A stretch of 64,000 nt of DNA from Microbacterium oleivorans (GTDB taxonomy: Bacteria; Actinomycetota; Actinomycetes; Actinomycetales; Microbacteriaceae): contig NZ_JAMBOV010000002.1 in the NCBI RefSeq assembly GCF_023715745.1, positions 577,098 to 641,097 on the forward strand. The letters run 5' to 3'. Position numbers and translations under genes: made by a program. Positions 54,790 through 64,000 of the stretch are shown piece by piece (positions within the stretch are counted from its first letter, which is position 1; each line of letters opens with the position of its first letter). Under the pieces are notes generated by a model. The model made no database searches, was not told where the DNA came from, and saw only the letters and a program-made list of their open reading frames with translations.

Positions 54790-56046
54790 CTAGGACTGCG
54801 GAGGCTGCTCGTCACTTTCTGACTCATCTCCACTCGGGTCGGATGCGGCGCTGGGAAAGGCCATTGCGAGAGCATCCGCAGTACGTGAAGGCACGATCTT
54901 GGAACGCTGCACATAGGAAACGGAAGTTGTCCCAGGATGTGCATGGCCAAGGAGCAGTTGCGCGTCCGACAGGCTCAAGCTTTCCTCGACTGCGGTCGCA
55001 GCCGATTTGCGCATCGTCTTGGGAGTCAGTCTGTCTACGTCGATCTGTGCGGCCTCAAGAGCCTGGCGCCGGTCATCACGGAAGGCTCGCAGAAGTCGGC
55101 GGAAGTTGGCTGGGGAGTGAGCAGTGCCGTTTCTAGTTGGGAAGAGGAATTCCTCCGCATTCGGAACGTAAGCCGCCATGCGTCGCCGCACGATCTCTTC
55201 GGCGAACGGAGGGAGTGGGATCTGGCGGCGCTGATCAGAGCGTTTGGGGGCGCCTTTGCGTACGAGGCCCACGCCGGGAATCTGACGCACTGTGTCCCAC
55301 ACGGTCACGTATATGCGGCCGTCGTGAATCACGATGTCCCGAAGGCTGAGTAGAACGATCTCTCCAATGCGCTCGCTCGTTGCGAGCATCAGAAGGAGTA
55401 GATCGGACAGGAGCCGCCTATCCGGCCGGATACCTCCGCGTCGTCCCGGGTTCTTTCCTTCCCAGGCTTCGAGCTCTCGGATGAGCACGCTCAACTGCTT
55501 GTCGTCGACTGAACTTTTGACCGGTTGAGGTGCAGGAGTCGTTTCGACGGCGTCGATCGGGTTTTGAGGGATTGCGCGATGTCGGATGGCGAGTTTGAAC
55601 ATCAATCGGAGGGCGGATCGAGCCTTGCGCGCTTTCGAAGCGCTTGTCACGCTCAGGTTCAGCAACTCCTGGTCGCACAATCCAGCGTCCATCTGCTCTA
55701 TCGTGTATGCCCCCATGTTCGGTTTGATGATCGTGCGGACTGTCGCCTCGTAGGCGTGGATCGTTGTCGACTCGACCTTGCCACGGCGCCTCGCGTCCTG
55801 TAGCCACGCGTCAGCCAGTTCTGCAATCGTCGTGTCGGCGGTGATGGAGCGTGCGATTCCGCCCCACGCGTCGCGCGCTCGATGACGCAATGCAGCCTCA
55901 GCCTCGGTCTGTGACGTACCGGATGCGGTGATGTTGATCAGTGATCCATCCTTCAGCCGGATTCGGGTGCGTGCCTGCACGCCTGACACGAGCTCACGGT
56001 AGGAGATACGGCCGAGCTCGCCGACCTTCTTTCGCTTTCTAGCCAC
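54790..56046 (-). CDS. Tyrosine-type site-specific integrase
   Basis: A 418-aa recombinase: N-terminal arm-binding region (VARKRKKVGELGR start), SAM-like core-binding domain (about 90-170), catalytic domain (about 190-390). Catalytic residues: first Arg in TSERIGEI, box II TPKTMRKS (Lys where His is usual, Arg present), LLGHAHPGTTSVSY with the His and nucleophilic Tyr. The GTG at 56046 overlaps the excisionase stop by 8 nt; ATG 56088 would overlap it by 50 nt. Lower GC than the core genes. It probably integrates the element at tRNA-Lys. Confidence 0.92.
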   Translation of the reverse strand: MARKRKKVGELGRISYRELVSGVQARTRIRLKDGSLINITASGTSQTEAEAALRHRARDAWGGIARSITADTTIAELADAWLQDARRRGKVESTTIHAYEATVRTIIKPNMGAYTIEQMDAGLCDQELLNLSVTSASKARKARSALRLMFKLAIRHRAIPQNPIDAVETTPAPQPVKSSVDDKQLSVLIRELEAWEGKNPGRRGGIRPDRRLLSDLLLLMLATSERIGEIVLLSLRDIVIHDGRIYVTVWDTVRQIPGVGLVRKGAPKRSDQRRQIPLPPFAEEIVRRRMAAYVPNAEEFLFPTRNGTAHSPANFRRLLRAFRDDRRQALEAAQIDVDRLTPKTMRKSAATAVEESLSLSDAQLLLGHAHPGTTSVSYVQRSKIVPSRTADALAMAFPSAASDPSGDESESDEQPPQS

Positions 56047-56254
56047 GGGGCGCCTCCGTCTCGATGGTGCATGCGTCGAGGAAGGCAATGACGTCGCGGT
56101 GCTGGTAGAGGACGTGCTTCCCTAGCCGCACGTAACGGGGTCCGTAGTTTCTGAGGCGCCAGTCCTCGAGGCTTCGTGCGGAAATACCTAGCAGGACGGC
56201 GAGTTCTTTCGTCGAGTAGAGGATGGGGGTGGGAGTGGCGTCAGTGGTGGTCAT
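56039..56254 (-). CDS. Excisionase-like helix-turn-helix protein
   Basis: A 71-aa DNA-binding protein with the pattern YSTKELAVLLGISARSLEDWRLRNYGPRYVRLGKHVLYQHRDVIAFLDA, typical of MerR/Xis-type winged-helix excisionases in actinobacterial integrative elements. Overlap with the integrase start means co-translation. It starts at ATG 56254; the frame opens to 56377 but without family sequence. Confidence 0.88.
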   Translation of the reverse strand: MTTTDATPTPILYSTKELAVLLGISARSLEDWRLRNYGPRYVRLGKHVLYQHRDVIAFLDACTIETEAPRG

Positions 56255-57464
56255 GCACTCCACATGCGCGGTTTCAGTCAGCCTCGTGTGTGCATCGTCG
56301 GATGGGTGGTCGCCGACAGGGGGCGCCGAGACGACATCCATCTCCCTGGGGCTGAGGGTGAGCGTGATGACGTCCATCGGCTCGATCGGTGGAGACCCGT
56401 GAGCGGATATCGAGATTGTTTAGGCGGAGGGAGGCAGATCACGCAACTCCTGGTCATGGAGGCCACGGGCTAGGCACCAGCGGAGCGAGTGGCAGCCTCA
56501 ACACTCTCCGTCAAGGCTCGATTCGAATTCGGCTAGATCGACCGCCGCCCTCACCTCGCCGAAGGGATGCCGCCATCGTCATCGGACGCGAGCACATCAC
56601 CAGCTGGGATGAAGAGGGCAACAAGCATGGCTGCGTTCATCGACGCCGAGGATCGTTGCCGATCTCGTCCGAGCCACCGTCGCGCTCACCCGCATCGTGC
56701 GCGACTACGGCAGGGTCAGCCCGACTTGGAGCACACCCTCGGCCGACCTTTCCCCGCTCCCCGGGGGAATCACTATGCAAGCGGATTCGACACATGCTCG
56801 GGGAACTCGCGCGCGGTCCCGGCGATGTCGATGAGGTCACGCGTGCAGCTCGAGGCGGCGGCATACGGAGTCGCAGACGAGTAAGGGCGAGATCCCTGCA
56901 GTAGAGGTCATCCGCCTCGTGCAACGGGTCGACTAGTACACGCGCATTAGTCCGCAATCCGGGCACCGCCATACAGGAGGAGTCGGCGGCGTCCATGACG
57001 GCTGCAGCTGCATCAGGCATTGCGCGCAGGTGGGGGAGAAGCCCTGCCAGTCGTCATCGTCGTGCATCCCGCCAGGCAATCAGAAGCCGGCGTCGCTGCA
57101 GAGATCGTCCACAGGACGCTCAGCGCCCGTCAGGAGACGCCGGCGTGACCGCTGAGGCCCACACCTACGCCTTCATCTCCGTTTCACCCACGCGTAACCT
57201 GATGGCGCAGGCATCCGCCGTCCACCGGCAAACCTCCACGTCGACGAGTGCCGGCGTCGCCCCAAACCGCACCCATGCCTTCGCTGGCTTCGGCCGCGGG
57301 TCGATCGTCACCGGCTCCATACGGCTGGCGTTTCCAGGGGACAAATGAAGCCGGTGGCTCGTACGTGTTCGACGTCTACAGCAGTGAGGGGCACGGCATG
57401 TCCATCGCGGCTGTGAATGAGTGCAATCACCGTTGAGGTCAGTGCCGCCCTTAGCCTGTGAGTC
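56255..57464. other. 1.2 kb without a recognisable gene, probably decayed mobile DNA
   Basis: Open frames here are short, Arg/Ser/Pro-rich and give no recognisable product. Two stretches look like remnants of coding sequence in different frames, near 56590-56635 (REHITSWDEEGNKHG) and near 56650-56780 (IVADLVRATVALTRIV), as expected of a frameshifted gene. I see no RNA gene or strong hairpin. Integrated-element debris is the likeliest reading. Confidence 0.5.
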
Positions 57465-58331
57465 ATGCGAGTCGAGGAGTTCTTCAAGAACGAGATCAAG
57501 ATCGAGGATGGCTGGAATTATCGCGATACGGACCTCGACGTGGATCTTCTTCACACGATCCGTCGAAGCCCCTTGGCGGACCGCGGAGACGCGGAAGTCG
57601 CCCTCGGGCTCACGCAATTGGTCCGTCGAGAGTTCACGGCATATGGAACGGACGCCGAGGGCCTCCGGATCAACGATGCAGAGTCTCGCGAGGCGATGCG
57701 CACGCTCGAAACCGTGACTCGCAGGCTTGGTATTCGATTTGAAGTCCCGTTCCGCGACTTTCCGACGTTTCGCTCCTACTGGGGTCAGCACGACGGGTAC
57801 GGAAGTTGGCAGGCGCGTCGTGACATGATCCACGAGCTCTTCGAGCCGTTACAAATCAGGTTGGAGCAGATTGAGGACACCGGCTTCGCTGGTGAGCTTG
57901 TAGATCCAATCACTCCGGCCAAGCGGCTTGGCTGGCCGGTGGTCGACATCGAAATTGCGGAGCTGCGCAGGCACTTTCATTCTGCTGCGACTGTTCAGGA
58001 CTACCGCAACGTCGGGAATGACTGCGTGGCCGTTCTTGAAGCTCTCAGTGCCACCGTCTACGACCCCGCTCTTCACCTGCGAGACGGGGAGACCGAACCT
58101 CCCGTGGCGCAGACAAAACAACGTCTCGATCGATATGCCGACACGGCTCTTCCTGGGGCGGGGAACGCGGAACTGCGAGCTCTGGTGAAGAAGACGGTCG
58201 AATTTGCTCAAGCCGTCAAACACAACCCTGATGGAACGCGAGTTCGGGCAGGGATCGCGGCTGACGCGGTCATTCAGCTCGCCAACGTGCTGCGACGGCT
58301 TTCGGGTGCAGCGTCGGCGCCGGCAAGCTGA
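57465..58331 (+). CDS. Orphan 288-aa protein, possible abortive-infection-type C-terminal domain
   Basis: A soluble, charged protein I cannot assign firmly. Residues 1-120 are helical and acidic; residues about 165-285 (HFHSAATVQDYRNVGNDCVAVLEAL ... VKKTVEFAQAVKH ... AADAVIQLANVLRRL) resemble helical C-terminal domains found in AbiJ-like and HEPN-like defence proteins, but no Rx4-6H motif is evident. The ATG at 57465 lies 7 nt after TAGCCT (57452-57457), matching the host's leaderless pattern. It stands alone with no partner on either side. Lower GC than the core. Phage defence is an inference from context. Confidence 0.7.
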   Translation: MRVEEFFKNEIKIEDGWNYRDTDLDVDLLHTIRRSPLADRGDAEVALGLTQLVRREFTAYGTDAEGLRINDAESREAMRTLETVTRRLGIRFEVPFRDFPTFRSYWGQHDGYGSWQARRDMIHELFEPLQIRLEQIEDTGFAGELVDPITPAKRLGWPVVDIEIAELRRHFHSAATVQDYRNVGNDCVAVLEALSATVYDPALHLRDGETEPPVAQTKQRLDRYADTALPGAGNAELRALVKKTVEFAQAVKHNPDGTRVRAGIAADAVIQLANVLRRLSGAASAPAS

Positions 58332-58447
58332 GGGTGGAGGCATTCTCCCTACCCGAGTGTCACCAACGTGCCGACCGGGTACAGCTAGCTCGGCCTAGTC
58401 AAGCGGGCAGCAGCTCAGCGTCCGCCGGCATCCGTGTCAGCCGGCGC

Positions 58448-58962
58448 ATGCTCCTTGAGCGGGAGGGGTGGGTCAGCCTGTACGTGTACGACGGGCTCGG
58501 GAACCCCACCGCGATCCTCCGCGACTTCGGATCCCCCGGCTACACCTGCACGTACGACCCGTTCGAGCTCCCCACCCTCACCTACAACAGTGGCGGCACC
58601 GGGCAGACCCAGAACCCGTTCCTGTTCAAGGGTGGCATCCAGGACCGCGCCACCGGATGGGTCCACTTCGGCAACCGCTGGTACAACCCCACCCTCGGAC
58701 GCTGGACCCAACAAGACAACTCGAAGCACCCCTCGACCCCACCAACGCCAACCGATACGCCTACGCCGGAGGCGACCGCATCAACAACATCGACCCCACA
58801 GGGCTCCGTACCTCCGTGAGCGCTGGTTGTGGAGTTGCCTATGCCGGGATAGTCCTAGCGACGGCCGGTGTGATCATTGGCAGCGCAGGTCCAGGGGCTG
58901 CCTTCGCATTCGGACTGGCGTCCTACGCTGTCTCAGCCGTCGGCGTCTATTACAGCTGCTAG
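58448..58962 (+). pseudogene. Rhs-repeat protein C-terminal tip, truncated and frameshifted
   Basis: The frame starting at 58448 carries Rhs core sequence (YVYDGLGNPTAILRDF, NPFLFKGGIQDRATGWVHFGNRWYNPTLGRWTQQD). Near 58715-58722 the core continues in another frame (LEAPLDPTNANRYAYAGGDRINNIDPTGL), as after loss of one base. After the DPTGL boundary a 50-residue Gly/Ala/Val-rich tail ends at 58962. The 5' part of an Rhs gene (thousands of bases) is missing. It is therefore a fragment left by recombination; only the tip remains. Confidence 0.85.
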
Positions 58963-58972
58963 GAGCAACAAC

Positions 58973-59146
58973 ATGTCTCGATCATCTGTGCAAGCTGTCA
59001 TCTCGGCGCTTATGGCCGTCATCGGAGTGGCGATGGTCATCATCGGCTGGGGATCTCCGACTGCAGTGGTGGGCATGCTGTTGCTGGGTATCAGCGTTGC
59101 GGCGGTCATCTACTTGGTGACGGTGGACAGGAAACGTCAACAATGA
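58973..59146 (+). CDS. Small two-helix membrane protein next to the Rhs tip
   Basis: A 57-aa protein with hydrophobic stretches at about 8-25 and 29-50 and a basic end (DRKRQQ). AGGAG, starting at the last base of the Rhs-tip stop codon, is a good ribosome-binding site, so it was probably coupled to the Rhs gene. The position is that of an immunity gene, but size and composition say only membrane protein. ATG 58973. Confidence 0.65.
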   Translation: MSRSSVQAVISALMAVIGVAMVIIGWGSPTAVVGMLLLGISVAAVIYLVTVDRKRQQ

Positions 59147-59416
59147 CCGCACCTCGTCGGTCGCATCCGACTGTCTTAGACAGCGTTCTCGGCGCCACGC
59201 GGATCGCTGGCGCTGTGCGGCCGCGCCCCAGCAGCACACGTGGCTCCGTGTTCTTTCGGGGTTCGCGCCGTGGCCTCCAGGCTGCGATGCCTCAGGTGCC
59301 GCAGTGACGTCATGCCGAAGACGATCGTTTACGGCTGTACGTCCGGGAAGGTCGAGAAGCACGCGCCGTAAACGATGCCCGCTACCGGGTTTTGGCAGAC
59401 GTTTCTGGTGGATCGG

Positions 59417-59707
59417 CTATCGCGGTAGTGACAGTATCGCCAGGGTCCCGACTACGCCGATCACGGTAGCGATCAACATCAACCAGCCTTTTCTGGTCGA
59501 CGTCGTGCTGAGGGGAGGCCGGTCATCCTCGATGCCCAACCGCGTCCTGATCTCGGCTGCTTCCTTCTCGAGTGCTTCGCGGCGGTCGATGTGGCCATAG
59601 TCGGGCGTGCCAGCAACCCACGCGAGGTCGATGAGTTCTTCGCGGATCTGTTGCAGTCTGGCGTGGTCGCGTTTGGAAGCATCATCAGCTGTCATCTGAA
59701 GGCGCAT
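59417..59707 (-). CDS. Small hypothetical protein with C-terminal membrane helix
   Basis: A 96-aa protein: charged helical region (residues 5-65, containing LQQIREELIDLAWV and EALEKEAAEIRTRLG) and one C-terminal helix (LMLIATVIGVVGTLAIL). It could start at ATG 59695 (4 residues shorter). It overlaps the next small membrane gene by 23 nt. No family recognised. Confidence 0.65.
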   Translation of the reverse strand: MRLQMTADDASKRDHARLQQIREELIDLAWVAGTPDYGHIDRREALEKEAAEIRTRLGIEDDRPPLSTTSTRKGWLMLIATVIGVVGTLAILSLPR

Positions 59708-59891
59708 CCTTCCGCGGCCGCTTCCTAAGTCCTTGTCCGCCGACGATGGTGCCGAGAGCGCCGAGCACGGCGAGTCCTACCCCCGCGGGTGGCCCCGGGA
59801 GATCCGAACCGATTGCGAATATGGCGAGTGCGGTACCTCCGAGAAAAGTGACGAGCGACCCAACGAACAGGACTACGTACGGGGCTCTCAT
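59685..59891 (-). CDS. Small two-helix membrane protein
   Basis: A 68-aa protein with helices at about 4-24 and 32-50 and a basic, Asp/Ser-rich tail (LRKRPRKDAPSDDS). The frame opens to 60134 but only this part has membrane-protein character; ATG 59891 is the likely start. Co-oriented and overlapping with the 96-aa gene, so an operon. Confidence 0.6.
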   Translation of the reverse strand: MRAPYVVLFVGSLVTFLGGTALAIFAIGSDLPGPPAGVGLAVLGALGTIVGGQGLRKRPRKDAPSDDS

Positions 59892-60097
59892 GTGGTGAAC
59901 TCTCCCACGCCTTACCCTCGTGGCTCTATCCCGTCGCAGAGATAGCGCACGGCAGTCGAGGTTCCAGCCGAAAACGATCGTTTTCGGGTCTATCGCGCCG
60001 AGGCGCACTAGGTGTGCACCGGAAACGTAGTCCGAATCCTGGTTTCGGCGGGCGTTTTCGGTTGGCTCCGCGGAAGCATGTTGGAGCCTGGACGACC

Positions 60098-60119
60098 ATA
60101 CCCTAGGGGGGTAAGGTAT
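60098..60119. promoter_or_regulatory. CsoR-like copper operator
   Basis: ATACC (60098-60102) and GGTAT (60115-60119) form an outer inverted repeat, and TACCC (60099-60103) with GGGTA (60109-60113) an inner one around TAGGG. This GC-core, TA-flanked pattern is characteristic of CsoR sites in actinobacterial copper operons. It lies 60 nt before the HMA-domain gene, so would control the module. No csoR gene is visible in the window. Confidence 0.65.
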
Positions 60120-60178
60120 CTCTGGTATCGGCATCCAGTCGGCCGCCCGAACAGGGGCCGTGTTGAGGGGAGATTCAG

Positions 60179-60502
60179 ATGGTGGACCGTATTGAGCTGG
60201 GCCTGACGGATAAGAACTCAGGGTGCGCGTGCTGTTCGACAGCTTCGAGCGCTGAGCCCGCGGTCGCCGCGAGCAGCGCGATCGCGCAGGACGTGTTGGT
60301 GTCGGGGATGACGTGTTCTCACTGCGTGTCGAGCGTCACGGAGGAACTGTCGGCCGTCGAGAGTGTGGACAGTGTCTCGGTGGATCTGGTTGCGGGCGGC
60401 GCGTCGCGCGTCACGATCCACAGTGCAACTCCGGTCGATTCCGAGATGGTGAAGGCAGCTATCGAAGAGGTCGGTTACACCGTCGTAAGCACGCCCGCCT
60501 GA
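60179..60502 (+). CDS. Heavy-metal-associated (HMA) metallochaperone
   Basis: A 107-aa copper-chaperone-like protein with an extra N-terminal Cys-rich head (SGCACCSTASS, about residues 14-24) and an HMA domain (about 37-107) with the metal motif GMTCSHC and the end VKAAIEEVGYTV. It delivers Cu(I) to the neighbouring ATPase. GAGGGGAGA precedes the ATG. First gene of the copper module. Confidence 0.9.
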   Translation: MVDRIELGLTDKNSGCACCSTASSAEPAVAASSAIAQDVLVSGMTCSHCVSSVTEELSAVESVDSVSVDLVAGGASRVTIHSATPVDSEMVKAAIEEVGYTVVSTPA

Positions 60503-60530
60503 CCCGCCGGTTCTTTCGAGGGGAGCTCTC

Positions 60531-62669
<2,139 letters not shown>

Positions 62670-62725
62670 CAGCCGCCAATAAAGAGGCGGACTACGTTGG
62701 ACGGTAGGGAAGGAAGGAGGGGAGC

Positions 62726-63163
62726 ATGTCGCTAATCACGCTCGCGGATGCCATGGGACGCACGCGCACGCTCACCCGCACCTTCCTCGTGATGATCGCG
62801 ATCACTGTAGGGATCGTCGCGGGGCTGCTTGCGATGCACTCCCTGAACAGCCACGCCACCAGCACCGGTCACCTCGACACCGTTACGACTGCCCCTGCCG
62901 CCTCGCACCACGCTCAGGGCGCCACTCCGGTCGGGGAACCGGCGGCGGGGGAGTGCGATGACTGTGCCGGTGGGCACGACACCATGATGTGGTTGGCGTG
63001 CGTGCTCGGCCTGCTCGTGACCGTGCTGATCCTCGCCCGCATCACCGGAACCTGGCGGACCACCGACCCCGAACGCGGACCCCTGACCGTCTCGTCGTGG
63101 CCGGGTTGCCTCGCACCGGTGCCTCCACCCTCATTGATCGTTCTCTGCATCAGTCGCACCTGA
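62726..63163 (+). CDS. DUF6153 family protein (copper-island membrane protein)
   Basis: A 145-aa protein with an N-terminal helix (about 17-38), a His-containing loop (HSLNSHATSTGH, SHHAQG), a second helix (WLACVLGLLVTVLIL) after CDDC, and the C-terminal PPSLIVLCISRT hallmark of DUF6153. Met/His/Cys residues suggest metal contact. It lies 56 nt after the ATPase gene; GGAAGGAGGGG gives a strong ribosome-binding site. Confidence 0.85.
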   Translation: MSLITLADAMGRTRTLTRTFLVMIAITVGIVAGLLAMHSLNSHATSTGHLDTVTTAPAASHHAQGATPVGEPAAGECDDCAGGHDTMMWLACVLGLLVTVLILARITGTWRTTDPERGPLTVSSWPGCLAPVPPPSLIVLCISRT

Positions 63164-63246
63164 GGATGCCGCTGCCTGCCCCCGCGTAGGCACGGCTCAC
63201 CCTGCCCGCTGGGCAGGAACCTCATTGACGACTTTTGGAGAACCTC

Positions 63247-63864
63247 ATGAAGATCCGTACTGCGGCGACTGCCGCGCTCGCCCTGACCACCGCCCTTATC
63301 CTCGCCGGGTGCTCCGACACCGGGAACGCCGGGGGTGGCATGTCTGGGATGGACCACGGCGGCTCCAGCAGCAGCGCCGCCCCTTCCGCTGACGCGTCTG
63401 CGAACGCGAACGACGCGGACATCATGTTCGCGACGATGATGATCCCGCACCACCAGCAGGCCATCGAGATGTCCGACGTGTTGCTGAGCAAGGACGACAT
63501 CGACCCACGGGTTGTTGACCTCGCCGATGGCATCAAAGCCGCCCAGCAGCCCGAGATCGACACGCTCAACGGCTGGCTGCGGGAGTGGGGCGCCGACACC
63601 TCCGGCACGGACATGGATGGCATGGATCACGGCGGAGGGATGATGAGCGAAGAGGACATGCAAGCCCTCGACGCGGCGACCGGCACCGAGGCGGCCAAGC
63701 TGTTCCTGGAGCAGATGATCGAGCACCACAACGGTGCAATCGAGATGGCTCAGGAAGAAGTCAACAACGGGCAGAACCCGAACGCGACCGCCCTCGCGCA
63801 GAAGATCGTCGACGACCAGACCGCCGAGATCGCTGCGATGGAGGACATCCTCGCCAGCCTGTGA
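63247..63864 (+). CDS. DUF305 lipoprotein, probable periplasmic-side copper binder
   Basis: A 205-aa lipoprotein. Signal peptide with lipobox LILAGC (Cys about 22), then a Met/His/Gly-rich linker (MSGMDHGG) and a DUF305 ferritin-like helical domain with MMIPHHQQAIEMS and LEQMIEHHNGAIEMA. Met/His motifs resemble copper-binding stretches. ATG 63247 with TTGGAGAA upstream. A hairpin (63201-63217) precedes it, which may shape expression after DUF6153. Confidence 0.93.
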   Translation: MKIRTAATAALALTTALILAGCSDTGNAGGGMSGMDHGGSSSSAAPSADASANANDADIMFATMMIPHHQQAIEMSDVLLSKDDIDPRVVDLADGIKAAQQPEIDTLNGWLREWGADTSGTDMDGMDHGGGMMSEEDMQALDAATGTEAAKLFLEQMIEHHNGAIEMAQEEVNNGQNPNATALAQKIVDDQTAEIAAMEDILASL

Positions 63865-64000
63865 CCGGCAGGAGTGGGACGGCGCCCCACTCATCGCACT
63901 TCTCAACACGTCCCCCGACCGGCAACGCATTGTCGGGGTTGGCAGCGGTAACACCCTCTGGGTCGCGCAGGCAGGATCACAGGCGTGGGAGCAAGTGGGC
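63863..64000 (+). pseudogene. Fragment of a beta-propeller-like protein, frame without a start, runs off the window
   Basis: In the +1 frame directly after the DUF305 stop, the translation DRQEWDGAPLIALLNTSPD...IVGVGSGNTLWVAQAGSQAW looks like real protein with repeat-propeller character, similar in style to the YCF48/F510-type proteins seen in copper islands. No ATG, GTG or TTG lies nearby in this frame, so the 5' part seems lost by deletion. A GTG-led frame at 63861 gives unconvincing Ser/Arg-rich sequence. Identity is tentative. Confidence 0.4.

Noticed and set aside
57165..57833. 222-codon minus-strand frame overlapping the start of the 288-aa island gene
   Set aside because: Lacks recognisable features; the plus-strand gene has better coding character and a promoter-like box at its start.
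60179..60260. HMA protein start region read as a mercury MerP/MerT system
   Set aside because: The following CPH ATPase, DUF6153 and DUF305 genes indicate copper; no merA or merR is seen.

Overview
The window is high-GC actinobacterial DNA, most probably from Microbacterium or a close relative in Microbacteriaceae. Pointers are the decaprenoxanthin-type carotenoid operon with a two-subunit lycopene cyclase, Ku plus a Pol-PE-Lig LigD, the UPF0182, DUF3039 and DUF2342 families, the order prfB...ftsE-ftsX-smpB...ssrA, and many genes that start 6-9 nt after a TANNNT box (apparent leaderless mRNAs).

Layout. 1-5.3 kb: partial DUF2342 metallopeptidase-like gene, PDZ/Lon-like protease, UPF0182 membrane protein. 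5.4-11.5 kb: seven-gene carotenoid operon idi-crtE-crtB-crtI-crtYe-crtYf-crtEb, six of its seven genes joined to a neighbour by 4-nt stop/start overlaps, with a divergent MarR regulator and a perfect 19-bp palindrome between them (a CrtR-like switch). 11.5-15.9 kb: initiator tRNA, nitrilase-family amidohydrolase, aminotransferase, HtrA protease. 15.9-25.2 kb: cell-surface glycopolymer block with three CDP-polyol phosphotransferase (TagF-like) domains, one fused to a GT4 glycosyltransferase, plus a GT2 enzyme, an acyltransferase and a LicC-like nucleotidyltransferase. 25.4-28.3 kb: ABC exporter whose ATPase carries 28 tandem Pro-Glu dipeptides. 28.3-33.5 kb: DUF3039, nicotinate phosphoribosyltransferase, murI-rph-rdgB, a CDF metal transporter, a glyoxalase-fold protein. 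33.5-37.8 kb: divergent ligD/ku (NHEJ), DedA, tRNA-Leu. 38-42.4 kb: compact Tad pilus locus. 42.4-54.4 kb: MFS transporter, prfB, a DUF4397/sortase F/ECF sigma/anti-sigma cassette sitting between prfB and ftsEX-smpB, a zinc-knuckle SDR-like protein, Nudix hydrolase, tmRNA, lipoprotein, inositol-phosphatase-family enzyme.

54.5-64 kb is accessory DNA: tRNA-Lys(CTT) is followed by a tyrosine integrase and excisionase, about 1.2 kb without a recognisable gene, an orphan 288-aa protein, a frameshifted Rhs tip with a small membrane partner, two small membrane proteins, and a copper module (CsoR-like operator, HMA metallochaperone, CopB-type ATPase, DUF6153, DUF305) ending in a fragment of a probable beta-propeller gene. 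The right end of the element lies outside the window.

No rRNA, CRISPR array or complete insertion sequence was seen. I found no wholly new system. The best candidates for something undescribed are the sigma/DUF4397/sortase cassette with its SigK-like promoter, the hairpin that carries a promoter -10 box in its loop, the PE-repeat ABC ATPase, the SDR-like protein lacking its catalytic tyrosine, and the Rhs-tip/small-membrane-protein pair.
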